Notes: generated by a model from the sequence alone, not told the origin. A stretch of 64,000 nucleotides of DNA from CAWIUB01 sp963839995 (GCA_963839995.1 CAWIXH010000019.1:56153-120152); one strand, 5' to 3'; numbered from the stretch's first letter, positions 52,171 through 60,979 are shown. Made by a program: numbers and translations.

Positions 52171-53490
52171 GGACTCGCGCAGTAATTGGCTAGGTTACTT
52201 CCGGGCGTGTCGGTGGGCGAGCGCACATGGTGTAGTTCCAGTCGCTGTGGAAGCTGTGGCGGGACAGGATCCCCTTGGTTTCCAGGGTTTTCATGTCCTT
52301 GTCGGGGATCTTGATGCCGCGCGGGTAGGTGCTGGTGTCCAGTTCGGCGTGCACGGTGAGCCCGGCGCGGGTGGTCACCGCGCGCAGGGTTTCGATGACG
52401 ACCTCGTGCGATTCCAGTGGCCGGCCGCGCCAGTTGCGACTGATCGCGGAGAACAGTCGATGCTCGATTTTGTTCCACTTCGAGGTGCCCGGTGGGAGGT
52501 GGCACACGGTGATGTCCAGGTCGGCCTGGGCGGCGAAGTCGGCCAGCTCGGTCTTCCACAGCCGCAGCCGGGATCCGTTGGAGCCGCCGGAGTCGGCGGT
52601 GATCAGCAGCCGGCGGGCGCCGGGGTAGGCGGCCGCGCCCATGGTGGTCCACCAGCGGCGGATGGACTCCACCGCGAATTGGCCGGTGTCGGCGTCGGTA
52701 CCGACGTTGACCCAGCCGGTGTTGGTGGTGATGTCGTAGATGCCGTAGGGGGCGACCTTGCCCAGCTCCTTGTCGGCGAAGTCGTGGACTTTCACCTCAC
52801 GCGGTCGGCCCTTCGGTTCCCATTCCCGCCCGCCGGCGGCGTAGTTGCCGATCAGCTCCTTCTTCTTCGTGTCCACGCTGATCACCGGGTCGCCGACGGC
52901 CTGGAACTCGCCGGCTCGGGCGTTGATGTAGGCGAACTGCGCGTCCCGGTCGACATGCTGGGCACCGTCGACCGTCTTGGCGTTGGCCTGCAAGCTGTAC
53001 CCGGCGTGCTTGAGCAGCTTGGCCACCGTGCGCGCGGAGACACGATGCCCGGCCGCGGTCAGCTCAGCGGCCAGCTTCGCGGTGGACTTCGTCGTCCACC
53101 GCAACGGCGATTCCGGATCCCCACGAGAGTCCGGACCGACGAGCCCGTCCAACGCCACCGACACCGCCGGATCGGTCACCGACACCGGTGGGCGCCCGGC
53201 TCCGGGGCGGCGCACCCGGCCCGGAATGGGCTCCGGGTAATCCAGCTCGCGCACCCCCTGCGCCACCGTGTCCGAATGCGCGCCGCACACCGCCGCGACC
53301 GCAGTGATCCCGCCCCGGCCCAACACCGTCGCCTCCGCACCCAGCAGCAGCCGCCACGCCCGCTCATCCAGATGCGGCCGGATCAAAGCCAACCGCCTCG
53401 CCATCGGGTCGGAGTCCACCTCGGGCAGCGTCATAGCACGGACCCTAACCCAGGCAACCCGGCAGACCCAGCTAATTACTGCGCGATCCC
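52171..53490 (-). mobile_element. ISAzo13-family insertion sequence, complete, with 3-bp target duplication
   Basis: Terminal inverted repeats of about 25 bp: 52171-52195 and 53466-53490 share gcgcagtaatt-gct-ggt with few mismatches. Each end is flanked by tta (52168-52170 and 53491-53493), a probable 3-bp target duplication. One transposase gene fills the 1320-bp element. Removing the element with one tta copy joins two flanking coding pieces in the same frame, showing where it inserted. Confidence 0.88.
52190..53434 (-). CDS. ISAzo13-family DDE transposase
   Basis: A protein of about 414 aa. 'MARRLALIRPHLDERAWRLL' starts the conserved part; the catalytic acidic residues lie in 'DPVISVDTKKKELIGNYAAG', 'RRLLITADSGGSNGSRLRLW' and 'HRLFSAISRNWRGRPLESHE'. 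These are hallmarks of the ISAzo13 (Rhodopirellula-type) transposases. The frame is open upstream to 53614, but those codons belong to the interrupted host gene outside the inverted repeat, so the ATG at 53434 is chosen. The stop lies inside the other terminal repeat. It looks intact and may be active. Confidence 0.9.
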   Translation of the reverse strand: MTLPEVDSDPMARRLALIRPHLDERAWRLLLGAEATVLGRGGITAVAAVCGAHSDTVAQGVRELDYPEPIPGRVRRPGAGRPPVSVTDPAVSVALDGLVGPDSRGDPESPLRWTTKSTAKLAAELTAAGHRVSARTVAKLLKHAGYSLQANAKTVDGAQHVDRDAQFAYINARAGEFQAVGDPVISVDTKKKELIGNYAAGGREWEPKGRPREVKVHDFADKELGKVAPYGIYDITTNTGWVNVGTDADTGQFAVESIRRWWTTMGAAAYPGARRLLITADSGGSNGSRLRLWKTELADFAAQADLDITVCHLPPGTSKWNKIEHRLFSAISRNWRGRPLESHEVVIETLRAVTTRAGLTVHAELDTSTYPRGIKIPDKDMKTLETKGILSRHSFHSDWNYTMCARPPTRPEVT

Positions 53491-53614
53491 TTAGTTCGAG
53501 CAGCCGCAGCAACCGGGCGTTCTCTGCCCGTAGCCGCGCCACGTCGCCGCGCAGCGTCGCCAGCTCCGCATTCAGAGCGGCAGCGCGGTCTCGGTGTTCG
53601 TCGGCACGGTCCAT
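53491..53614 (-). pseudogene. 5' end of the IS-interrupted primase-helicase gene
   Basis: From an ATG at 53614 the frame reads a coiled-coil N-terminus ('RAAALNAELATLRGDVARLR', 'AENARLLRLLEL') and then meets the ISAzo13 element. Across the element, with one tta removed, the frame continues 'TPQQSRPPGPEQTAIFNSAP' and the primase segment at 52170 downwards. So this is the original start of that gene. Confidence 0.8.
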
Positions 53615-53625
53615 ATTTTCCCGGC

Positions 53626-54030
53626 ATGCGATGGCTGCCCGGCGCCCGGCTCGAGGAGATGATCGAGCAGGGCACTCTGGACTGCTACAACGACTCCGAA
53701 CAAGCGTGCGGGCTGTTCAACTTGCTCGAAGAGGCGCTGGCCGTGCCGTTCGAAACGACCGTGCTCAGGGTGGCAGTCACCGTGACCGCGGTCGATCTGA
53801 CGGCTGACGATCGAATCATCGCCCTGATCCGCGGCAACGGTGAGCGACAGCGCATCCCGCTGCTCGACCTGCCGCTGCCCGACCCGCCACAGGACGGGGC
53901 GGACTGGATCGCCCACCCACCGACCCTGAGCGACCCGGACCGGAGCGGATTGGTAATGGTCGCTGCTGGGGTCGACTCGATCCGGCCGGCTATGCGCTCC
54001 TCTTGCCAGCCGTTCGCTTCACTGACGTAG
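53626..54030 (+). CDS. Conserved hypothetical protein (calcium-binding-like small protein)
   Basis: A 134-aa protein. 'MRWLPGARLEEMIEQGTLDC' then YNDSEQACGLFNLLEEALAVPFETTVL and 'IPLLDLPLPDPPQDGADWI' match a small conserved family often found with mobile or plasmid genes; some members are annotated as calcium binding, without proof. The family usually ends near 'EWIEAYRHW', whereas here the last about 35 residues after 'GADWI' differ and overlap the antitoxin gene on the other strand, so the end is probably altered. It is divergent from the primase-helicase gene with only 11 bp between starts. Confidence 0.55.
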   Translation: MRWLPGARLEEMIEQGTLDCYNDSEQACGLFNLLEEALAVPFETTVLRVAVTVTAVDLTADDRIIALIRGNGERQRIPLLDLPLPDPPQDGADWIAHPPTLSDPDRSGLVMVAAGVDSIRPAMRSSCQPFASLT

Positions 54031-54463
54031 CCCTCGCGGCCGCCGTCCGCTTCGCACGTGCCGTCTTCGCCGGGATCTGCTTCGCCGACGCAGCCTTCGC
54101 GGCGACCGTCTTCCGCGTCGCCGTCTTCGCAGGCGGCTTCTTCGCAGGTGCCGGCTCGCGGTGGCTACTGATGAGCGCGATCTTCTTGCCGCCCTGGACC
54201 ACGGACAGCTCGAGTCTCCCGCCGAGCGCCCCGATGTAGCGCTCGAGCACATCGAAGGTCACGTTGCGGGAGCGTTCGATCGCCGCGATCCGCGGCTGAC
54301 GCACCCCGATCCGCTCGGCCAGCTCCCGCTGCGAGAGCCCCGCCCGTTCCCGCAGTGCGGTCAGGCCCGCGGCCAGCCGCAGCTCCTCCTCGATCTGCGC
54401 GACACGCTCGGCGGCGCCGGGGGCAGCGAGGACCTTCTTCTCCCAATCCTTCATGTTGGTCAT
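53990..54463 (-). CDS. higA: XRE-family antitoxin with lysine/alanine-rich tail (HigA-like)
   Basis: A 157-aa protein. Residues about 25-95 form an XRE helix-turn-helix: 'LTALRERAGLSQRELAERIG' and 'VRQPRIAAIERSRNVTFDVL' then ERYIGALGGRLEL. After 'KKIALISSHR' the last about 55 residues are a repeated KKPPAKTATRK / AKRTAAARA tail that resembles histone H1 or HupB. It overlaps the toxin gene by 4 bp (toxin first, as in HigBA). The helix-turn-helix should bind the palindrome at 54851-54866; the basic tail could add non-specific DNA binding. Confidence 0.85.
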   Translation of the reverse strand: MTNMKDWEKKVLAAPGAAERVAQIEEELRLAAGLTALRERAGLSQRELAERIGVRQPRIAAIERSRNVTFDVLERYIGALGGRLELSVVQGGKKIALISSHREPAPAKKPPAKTATRKTVAAKAASAKQIPAKTARAKRTAAARATSVKRTAGKRSA

Positions 54464-54834
54464 GTGCGCTTCCTCTTCCTCTTTGCTTGCTGTGGCCCGG
54501 CGAGCGCGGCTTGATGTTCGTCGAACCGGTCGTCGGCGATGGGCACGTTGCGTCGGTACCAGCCGCGCCAGTCGCCGCTCTTATCCCCGCCCACCAGCAG
54601 GATGGCGTTTCGCCGGCGGTCGAAGGCGAACAACACCCGCATCTCCGTCCGTCCCGTCGAGCTGGGCCGGAGTTCCTTCATGTTTGGATGTCGGCTGCCC
54701 ACGACGGTGTCCACCAGCGGACGGCCCAATGACGGACCGGCATCGCGCAACACTCGAACTGCCGCCAGCAACGCCTCCGCATCTGCCTGATCGAGCTCGT
54801 CGGCCCACGCGCCGCACGCCGGATGGAACTCCAC
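54460..54834 (-). CDS. higB: RelE/HigB-type toxin
   Basis: A 124-aa protein of the HigB/RelE-like (Gp49) family: 'LDQADAEALLAAVRVLRDAG' then PSLGRPLVDTVVGSRHPNMKELRP, and 'GRTEMRVLFAFDRRRNAILL' then VGGDKSGDWRGWYRRNVPIAD. Such toxins cleave mRNA on the ribosome. The gene comes first in the pair and overlaps higA. The product ends in a basic 'QQAKRKRKRT' tail. Confidence 0.88.
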   Translation of the reverse strand: MEFHPACGAWADELDQADAEALLAAVRVLRDAGPSLGRPLVDTVVGSRHPNMKELRPSSTGRTEMRVLFAFDRRRNAILLVGGDKSGDWRGWYRRNVPIADDRFDEHQAALAGPQQAKRKRKRT

Positions 54835-54850
54835 CGGCCCACGGCACGCA

Positions 54851-54866
54851 ATAACGATACCGTTAT
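54851..54866. promoter_or_regulatory. Probable HigBA operator
   Basis: ataacgataccgttat is a 16-bp palindrome with 14 of 16 matching positions, 17 bp upstream of the higB start. Position and symmetry fit autoregulation by the antitoxin. Confidence 0.55.
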
Positions 54867-55098
54867 ATGGCGTGTCGAGACAACCGTCCGTCTGTGCCCG
54901 ACACCGAGCCGCCTGCCCTCGGCCTCAAAGGCTCGTCGAGAGCGTGCGCCCATGCGCGCATAATGCTCCGCGCGTGTCGAGCGCAATGGCGCTGGGCAGC
55001 GCCGTCATCGGTAACTGTCGCTGTCCATCGACCTGATGGGAGGCGCTGGAGGGTGCGCGTCTGCGAATTGAGCTACCAAGGACTGCGATCCCGGGCGG

Positions 55099-55311
55099 CA
55101 GTACAGCGGCGTGCGCGTCACGCTGACCGCGACATTGGCCACCGCGAAGCTCAGCCTGCACGTCGACGTCAACATCGGCGACCCGATCTGGCTCGCGCCA
55201 CGCACCATCGACCTGCCCCGGCTGCTCGACGGAACGATCACAGTGACCGGCCGGCGCACTAGTCCTCAAATAAGCGAGTCGATCGCGGGCGCGTGGCCGG
55301 CGTCGAGATGA
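55099..55311 (+). pseudogene. AbiEii-like nucleotidyltransferase remnant
   Basis: About 50 codons read 'YSGVRVTLTATLATAKLSLH' then VDVNIGDPIWLAPRTIDLPRLLDG, which resembles the core of AbiEii-type (DUF1814) nucleotidyltransferase toxins, including a VDVNIGDP acidic segment. Upstream codons are broken by stops and frame changes, and after about 55260 similarity ends. It is a fragment of a former abortive-infection or toxin-antitoxin gene. Identification is from memory of the family. Confidence 0.45.
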
Positions 55312-55603
55312 TCATGTCGGGAGTCCGTTCGGGGTGTCGATGCGGCTGCTGAGAAGGTGCGCGCCGCTGCGGCAGGGCTCGGAACGGCTTGCGGCGGGGT
55401 TCGGGCTGGGTGCGGGTGGCGTGGTTTGTGTGCGTGGGTATGGGTGATCGCCGCCGCGGCTGTGCGGTGGTCGGTGTCGGCTCGGGACTCGGTGCGGTTA
55501 GCCGAAGCGGGTTCGTTCGATGGTGTTCCAGGCGCTGAACAGCCGGTCCAGGCTGGGTTGGTAGCCGATCAGCCGGACGGTGATGGCCGGGCCCGCCGGA
55601 TGA

Positions 55604-57026
55604 TCATGGCGGGGATAGGATGATGCCGGTGAGGAAGCGGCGGAACTCCATGCGGATGTAGGCGCGCCGGTCGGTCTTGCGGTGCATCATCATCGCGAAC
55701 CAGGACTTGATGTTCCAGGCCAGCGCGGCGATGACCATGTAGGCCCAGTTGCTGGTCAGGTCGTAGAGCGGGACCCGCAGCGCGTTCACGCCGGACTTGA
55801 GCTGGCCGATGATGTTCTCCTGGTCGCAGCGCTCGTTGGCGCAGCGCGACCACCTGCCGGCGGTCAGGTCGGTGCGGGTGGTGATGTAGAAGAAGTAGCG
55901 GATCTCGTCGATGCAGCACCTGCTCGCCGCGGGCCCGGCTGATGTTCTTGCGCACCGCGACCACCCGGTAGGGGCGGGCGCATTTGCCGGGCTGGTAGTC
56001 GAACTCGGCCACGTCCTCGTAGTTCAGCCGCAGGTTCAGGTATCCGCGCTCGGTGACGATGCGCTGCTTGTCGTTCTCCCGCCGGGCCCTGCTCGTGCCC
56101 GGTCTTGTTCTCATACGGCTCGGGCCGGTGCAGCCGGGTCCAGCAGGCCTCGTCCAGCGCCTCGGCGCGGGCGCGCAGCGCGGCGTTGTTGTCCATCCCG
56201 AAGACGAAGTCGACCCGCTCGGCCCACCGGTCGAAGTGCGCCGGTCAGCGAGAAGTCGGTGTCGCCGCGCAGGCAGACCCGCTGGGCGTGCGGCGCGACC
56301 AGCTCGATCGCCCTGTCGATCCAGCCCGCCGCGTCCTGGTGGCTGGGCGCGTTGCCGGGCCGGTTGACCAGATACAGCACCTCCTTCGTGTTGGCCAGCG
56401 ACACGATCAGCGGCGCGTAGCCCCAGATCCCCTTGTAGGAGATGTCCATGCCCGGCCTTGCGCTGCCCGTCGGTCGGCACGATCGTGCCGTCGGCGTCGA
56501 GATAGGCGATCGGGCCGAGCAGGTCCCGACCCCGCCCGGCCACAGCTGCGGCCGCACCGCGTTGATCGCCTCCATCAGCGTCGACCACGTCGGCCTCGCT
56601 GAAGCGGCGGCAGAAGTCGCCTGCCGTGGTCGGGTCCGGGATCAGGTCCGCGCCCAGGGCGTTCATGTACGCCGTGTCATGGCGCAGCCGCTCGATGTCC
56701 TCCAGCCGCGTGCCGCCGCACAGCACGTTGTAGGCCAGGTTCAGCACATGATCGGACTCGTGGTACGGCAGGTGCACCTTCAGCAACTCCAGCCGGTCAT
56801 CGATCTGCTCGACCAGCCCCAGCTTGGTGACCAGCCGGTGCACCGCGGCGATCCCGCCGAAGCAGGTCGCGTCGACGTTGCCGCCGATCTCGTAGCCCAC
56901 CTTGCCCGAGGTCAACATCGGCGCCGGCCGGGCACCCCAATGCCCCGCCAGCGCGTGACGCGCGGCCACCTTGCGTCGCCGCCGCGTCGCGTTCCGCCGA
57001 CTCTGATCATGCGCTATCTTCTTCAC
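55604..57026 (-). pseudogene. IS1380-family transposase, multiple frameshifts
   Basis: The N-terminal part is in one frame ('GKVGYEIGGNVDATCFGGIA', 'RLVTKLGLVEQIDDRLELLK', 'HVLNLAYNVLCGGTRLEDIE'), the middle in a second ('DISYKGIWGYAPLIVSLANT', 'KEVLYLVNRPGNAPSHQDAA', 'RVCLRGDTDFSL'), then back to the first ('ERGYLNLRLNYEDVAEFDYQ'), and the end in a third ('LTSNWAYMVIAALAWNIKSW' then FAMMMHRKTDRRAYIRMEFRRFLTG). All are typical IS1380 segments, so the gene is complete in content but has at least three or four frame changes. Not functional as read. Confidence 0.88.
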
Positions 57027-57178
57027 CGCAAAGGCCTTTCCTGTCCGGGCTGCGTCAAGGTCGCAAACCCAGGCAGGCTAAGGCCTTTCTCCTTCAAACC
57101 CCCGGTTCAACACGTCCGACACGCTTGGTCAAGGACTAGTGCCCATCCGGCCCGCGAGGCCCAGAGGAGGAAGCCGTC

Positions 57179-57442
57179 ATGCCAGATTCTCCCGCGCACC
57201 GCACGATTTCCATTGTGATGCGGGTAATGCTTGACGTGCCGGAGGCGGCGCGACTCCTTGGAATCGACCGGACCCTAGCGTACGAGCTGATCAGAGCTGG
57301 CAGGTCGCCGACGCCCGTGATCAGGGTCGGTCGGCTCATTCGTATCCCTTCGGGTCCCATCCTTGAGCTACTGGCGACTGGAGGATTCGGCCTGATCGCT
57401 TCAGCACCTCATCGCTCCGTGAACACGCAACCTGTCGGCTGA
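57179..57442 (+). CDS. Excisionase-type helix-turn-helix protein
   Basis: An 87-aa protein with an HTH_17/MerR-like DNA-binding domain: 'LDVPEAARLLGIDRTLAYEL' then IRAGRSPTPVIRVGRLIRIPSGPILELL, the pattern of phage and plasmid excisionases. A strong ribosome site (AGGAGG) precedes the ATG at 57179. In an island with an integrase remnant it may be the former excisionase (Xis), now an orphan. Confidence 0.75.
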   Translation: MPDSPAHRTISIVMRVMLDVPEAARLLGIDRTLAYELIRAGRSPTPVIRVGRLIRIPSGPILELLATGGFGLIASAPHRSVNTQPVG

Positions 57443-57652
57443 GCGACCATTCGACGGCATGTCAGAGGTCATCGCAAATGCCGGAGGCGGACAAGCGGCT
57501 GCCCGGTCACGGCCACCTTCCTACCGCGAGTAGCCAGGACTGGGCGGTGGCAGGTCGTTGCTCAAGGAGCGCAGAACCACGAGGCGCAGGTCAGCCATCG
57601 GTCTTGACAGCAGGCGACGGGCATGTCATCGAGCGAGTCGTCCTGTTGCTTA

Positions 57653-57845
57653 ACCGTGCAGCAGGTGATCCGTCGGGCGCTCGAAGACGCTCGCCGCGAG
57701 TCGTGTTTCAAGGTCCAACTTCTGAGTCAAAAGAGGCACGCCACAGACGGCGCGCATGACCTCTACCGATCGCTCGGCTTCGAGGCAGAAGCTGAGGGGT
57801 TCCGTCTCTTCCTTGCCAGCGACTCGCCCGATCGTCGGCAAGACC
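57653..57845 (+). pseudogene. GNAT acetyltransferase C-terminal remnant
   Basis: 'RRALEDARRESCFKVQLLSQ' and 'GAHDLYRSLGFEAEAEGFRL' resemble the end of a GNAT acetyltransferase (helix, strand, then the FYRSLGF motif). The N-terminal half and acetyl-CoA loop are missing; the same frame upstream has no similarity. The stretch 57443-57652 before it shows no recognisable feature. Confidence 0.55.
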
Positions 57846-57919
57846 GAGCGCGGACGGCGGCATGTGCGTGCGTCCAGTTCAGGGTTTCAGGGACGGCACG
57901 TCATTGACGAGCCTGCCAA

Positions 57920-58060
57920 TTGAGGAAGTTCCACGACAACGCCGTGAGGTCCCTCCCGGAGGAGCGCGCGGCCGAGCTCGCGGCCCGAACCCTCGCCCTT
58001 CCTGACGCTCAGGGCGTCGAGGATCTCACCGCGCTGCTGACCTCGGCGGGGGAGCGCTGA
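57920..58060 (+). pseudogene. Short open remnant of unknown origin
   Basis: A 46-codon frame reads 'KFHDNAVRSLPEERAAELAA' then RTLALPDAQGVEDLTALLTSAGER and stops. Codon use is gene-like, but no ribosome site or good start is present, so it is likely the C-terminal end of a lost gene. Confidence 0.35.
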
Positions 58061-58071
58061 GGTCGAGACAG

Positions 58072-58707
58072 TTACCGCTCCCGGACTGCGTAGGTCAGGT
58101 GGGTCACCCGCTGCGTCGGCTCCGCGCGGACCGGCTGCAGGGCCACGCGGCCCGCGTCCACGCCCTCGAACAGGCGGATTCCGGAGCCGAACAGCACGGG
58201 TGAGAGCGCGATCGTGAACTCGTGGATCAGGCCGGCGTTCACGTAGTCCAGGATCGTTGCGCCGCCGCCCGCGATGCGGACGTCGCGGTCGCCGGCGGCC
58301 TCGCGTGCCTGGTCGAGCGCGGGCTCGATGCCGTCGTTGACGAAGTGGAAGGTGGTCCCGCCCGGCCGCTCCCAGGGGTCACGCTTCTCGTGCGTCACGA
58401 CGAGGACCGGCGTGTGGAACGGCGCCTCATCCGGCCACGCCTGCTCGCCGAGGTCGAACATGCGCTTGCCCATCACGCTCGCGCCGGTGCGCTCGAACGT
58501 CTCCCGCGCGATGTCGTTGTCGCGCCCTTCCTCGCCGCCCTCGCCGAGCTTCAGGTTCTCCCGGAAGAACCGCTGCCGGAAGATCCACTGCTGCAGTTCC
58601 ATCCACTGCGCCATCCAGCGCTGCACATCCGGGTCGTCCCTGCACTCCTCGGGCGCGATGAACCCGTCCAGCGACATCGACACGCTGAAGAACACCTTCC
58701 CGGCCAT
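58072..58707 (-). CDS. Dihydrofolate reductase-family protein (RibD C-terminal-like)
   Basis: A 211-aa protein of the RibD C-terminal/DHFR-like family: 'VFFSVSMSLDGFIAPEECRD' at the start, 'TGASVMGKRMFDLGEQAWPD', 'VRIAGGGATILDYVNAGLIH' then EFTIALSPVLFGSGIRLFEG. Members bind NADPH and reduce unknown substrates; they are very often found with ArsR and AHSA1 genes as here. Its start overlaps the stop of the SRPBCC gene, so the three genes form one operon. Confidence 0.88.
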   Translation of the reverse strand: MAGKVFFSVSMSLDGFIAPEECRDDPDVQRWMAQWMELQQWIFRQRFFRENLKLGEGGEEGRDNDIARETFERTGASVMGKRMFDLGEQAWPDEAPFHTPVLVVTHEKRDPWERPGGTTFHFVNDGIEPALDQAREAAGDRDVRIAGGGATILDYVNAGLIHEFTIALSPVLFGSGIRLFEGVDAGRVALQPVRAEPTQRVTHLTYAVRER

Positions 58708-59213
58708 CAGCCCTCCGCCCCCTTCCGCGCGAGGTCGGTGAAATAGGCAGCCAGCTTGCTCAGGGTCTGCTGGCCGCCCTCGATCGCGTGGTACTTCTCG
58801 ACCGCCTCGTCGCGCAGCTCCTTGGTGGGGAACACCGTGCGCATCTCGATCCGGGTCGCCGCGCCGTCGGGCGCGAACGTGAGGACCGACTCGAAGGCGT
58901 TCGGGTCGCCGCGGGACTCACCGTGCAGCAGCGCGATCCGCTCCGGCGGGGCGATCTCGGTCCAGGAGATCCACTCGGTGTAGTCCGTCCCGTCCGGCCC
59001 GTGCATCACGAAGTCCCACTCGCCGCCGACGCGGAACTCGAACGCCCGCGTGGTGGTGGTGAACCCGTCCGGTCCCCACCACCGCGACAGGTGCCGCACC
59101 TCGGTGAACGCCTCGAACACCAGCTCCCGTGGGGCACCGATGACCCGGGAGATGACGATCTCCCGGTCGGCGGTCGCGGACTGCGCCGGCGCGTCCTGTC
59201 CTGTCTCTGCCAT
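58707..59213 (-). CDS. SRPBCC (AHSA1-type) protein
   Basis: A 168-aa START-like protein: 'REIVISRVIGAPRELVFEAF' then TEVRHLSRWWGPDGF, 'GGEWDFVMHGPDGTDYTEWI' and 'GGQQTLSKLAAYFTDLARK'. The AHSA1 family has a hydrophobic ligand cavity; its role next to ArsR genes is unknown. It lies 3 bp after the ArsR gene and overlaps the RibD-like gene by one base. Confidence 0.9.
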   Translation of the reverse strand: MAETGQDAPAQSATADREIVISRVIGAPRELVFEAFTEVRHLSRWWGPDGFTTTTRAFEFRVGGEWDFVMHGPDGTDYTEWISWTEIAPPERIALLHGESRGDPNAFESVLTFAPDGAATRIEMRTVFPTKELRDEAVEKYHAIEGGQQTLSKLAAYFTDLARKGAEG

Positions 59214-59216
59214 CGG

Positions 59217-59558
59217 TCACTCCTCCTGCCGTGCCTGCTTGAGGTCCCGCACGTACTCGTCCAGCCGGTCGAAACTCTCGTTCCAGAACCGCTCGAACCC
59301 GCCGGTCCACTCGTGAACCGGCCGCAGCCCGCGGGCGTCAAGGCCGTACAGGCGCTGCTTGCCTGCCTTGCGGTCCCGCACCAGCCCGACCTCCCGGAGC
59401 ACCCGCAGGTGTTTGGACGCCCCCGGCTGGGTCATCCCCAGCTCCTGGGCCAACTCGGTCACCGGCCGCTCACCCGCCCGCAGCAGCACCAGGATCTCCC
59501 GGCGCTGCGGCTCGGCGATCGCGTTGAAGACGTCCGACGTCGTCGCTGCTCGTGCCAT
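59217..59558 (-). CDS. ArsR-family winged-helix regulator
   Basis: A 113-aa protein: 'DVFNAIAEPQRREILVLLRA', 'VTELAQELGMTQPGASKHLR' then VLREVGLVRDRKAGKQRLYGLDARGLRPVHEW. This is the ArsR subgroup that heads operons with AHSA1 proteins; it lacks clear metal-binding cysteines. I chose the ATG at 59558 over 59585. The upstream stretch catatgcccatatcggcatg (59572-59591 region) has short inverted pieces that could be its operator. Confidence 0.9.
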   Translation of the reverse strand: MARAATTSDVFNAIAEPQRREILVLLRAGERPVTELAQELGMTQPGASKHLRVLREVGLVRDRKAGKQRLYGLDARGLRPVHEWTGGFERFWNESFDRLDEYVRDLKQARQEE

Positions 59559-59932
59559 GGCGCCATCATATGCCCATATCGGCATGCGTCAAGCCGGGAG
59601 GAATCAGGCGGGTCTTGTCAGCTGACGATCGTGACCCTTGTCAGCGGCTGCGGAAACGCGTATCCCGGAGACGGCACGCGCGACGGCGGCGGGCAGCGAG
59701 GGCGATGGGTGAGAGGATCGGCGCGTCACGCGACTTGCTGATCACCACCATCTGATTCGTCGGGTCGTTCGATGAGCTTGCCGTTCTTGAATACCGCGCC
59801 GGCACGGACCAGCGCGACGAGGTGGTCGACAGCGTGTCCAAGAGGACACCGATCGAGTCCTCTTTGTTGTCAAGCTTCTTGGGTCGGGCGGCCTGCTCCG
59901 GCGCTGTGAGTGTGGGCCGGTGCTCGCCGGTG
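59559..59932. other. Intergenic region: arsR promoter and downstream end of IS110
   Basis: Non-coding by my reading. The first 40 bases carry the AT-rich arsR promoter. A short open stretch on the reverse strand near 59740-59830 reads 'LVALVRAGAVFKNGKLIERP' and may be a gene remnant that I cannot identify. The right boundary of the IS110 element must lie here, but no clear end could be picked by eye. Confidence 0.35.
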
Positions 59933-60905
59933 TCAAGGTCGGTCCTGCCCGCGCCCGCGGCGCGTGCCCGGGCGGGGCTCCACCTGGACTCCGGCTGCGC
60001 TCCGGCTGGTTTGGCGCCGAGCCGGAGCAGGCCGAGGTGTGAGCGTCGCCTGCTTGCCGGTGGCGGTTCTAGGGTTGGGCTTGGCCCGGGAGTGGCTTGT
60101 CCGAAGAGCCGGTGTTTCGGGGTGTGAGTCGGCCGCGCTGGATGCAGTGTCGTTCCCCGGTTGCCCTCCCGGGTCCTGGCCTGCTAGGCGTCGCGCGTCG
60201 TCGATCATCCGCGCGTAGAGTGCGTCGCTGATCTTGCGTTTCAGGGCGCGCAGCGCGCTGTTGCCGGTCATCCCTTCGGCGATCTTCTTCTCGTAGTAGG
60301 CGCGGCCTTCGGTGGTGCGGTAGCGGATCTGGGAGACCGCGGCCATGTGGATGGCGTGGTTGAGTTGTCGGTTCCCGCGCCGGGACAGCCGGTAGATCTT
60401 CCGGTCGCCGGAGGAGACCTCGATCGGGGCGGTGCCGTTGTAGGAGGCGAAGTGGTCGCGGCTGGCGAAGCGGTGAATGTCGCGGACGTAGCCGAGCACG
60501 GCTCCGGCGATGATCGGCCCGACACCGTAGATGTCGGTGATCGAGGTGCCGGAGGCGGCGACCGCCCGGGCGGTGCGTCGTCTGGCGTCGCGGCGCTGCG
60601 CGTCGATGCGCTGCAGGTCGACGACCATCTCGCGGGCGAGCTCGAGTTTCGCCTGGGTGACAGGGGATTCGGCGAGGATGCGGTCGAGGACCTCGATCGC
60701 CTGCCCGGCGGTCAACTCCTTACCGAACCCGCCCGGGATCAACTCGCACAGCACGGCGTGCAGCCGGCACAGCAGCTGGGTGCGTAGCCTGCCCAGGTCG
60801 TGGTAGCGGCGCGCCCAGACCCGCATCACCATGGGCTGGTCCTCGACGGTGAACTCAGGCAGCTTGTGCGCGCGCAGCGCGGCCACGGCCACCGACCGGG
60901 CGTCG
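59933..60905 (-). CDS. IS110-family transposase, second exon (C-terminal part)
   Basis: This exon continues the gene begun at 63766 after the group II intron. It starts at the codon split by the intron (DPN|DARSVAVAALRAHKLPEF) and holds the helical middle and the Transposase_20 domain: 'SITDIYGVGPIIAGAVLGYV', 'RFASRDHFASYNGTAPIEVS' and 'RKIYRLSRRGNRQLNHAIHM' with the probable catalytic Ser. Exon lengths of 311 and 973 bases sum to 428 codons, in frame. The C-terminal about 100 residues are a Pro/Arg/Thr-rich extension. Function would require intron splicing. Confidence 0.88.
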
Positions 60906-60979
60906 GTCGGGTAGCCCCGGCGCATTGCTGCGCCGGGGCCCCCTCAGAACCGTGCGTGCCACTCATCGCGGCACACGGC

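Noticed and set aside
52190..53614. A 474-aa transposase starting at 53614
   Set aside because: The first 60 codons lie partly outside the IS terminal repeat and belong to the interrupted primase-helicase gene; the start at 53434 lies inside the IS.
59933..60925. An independent transposase gene starting at ATG 60925
   Set aside because: The first codons (MRRGYP) are intron domain VI sequence; the true continuation is from exon 1 at 63456.
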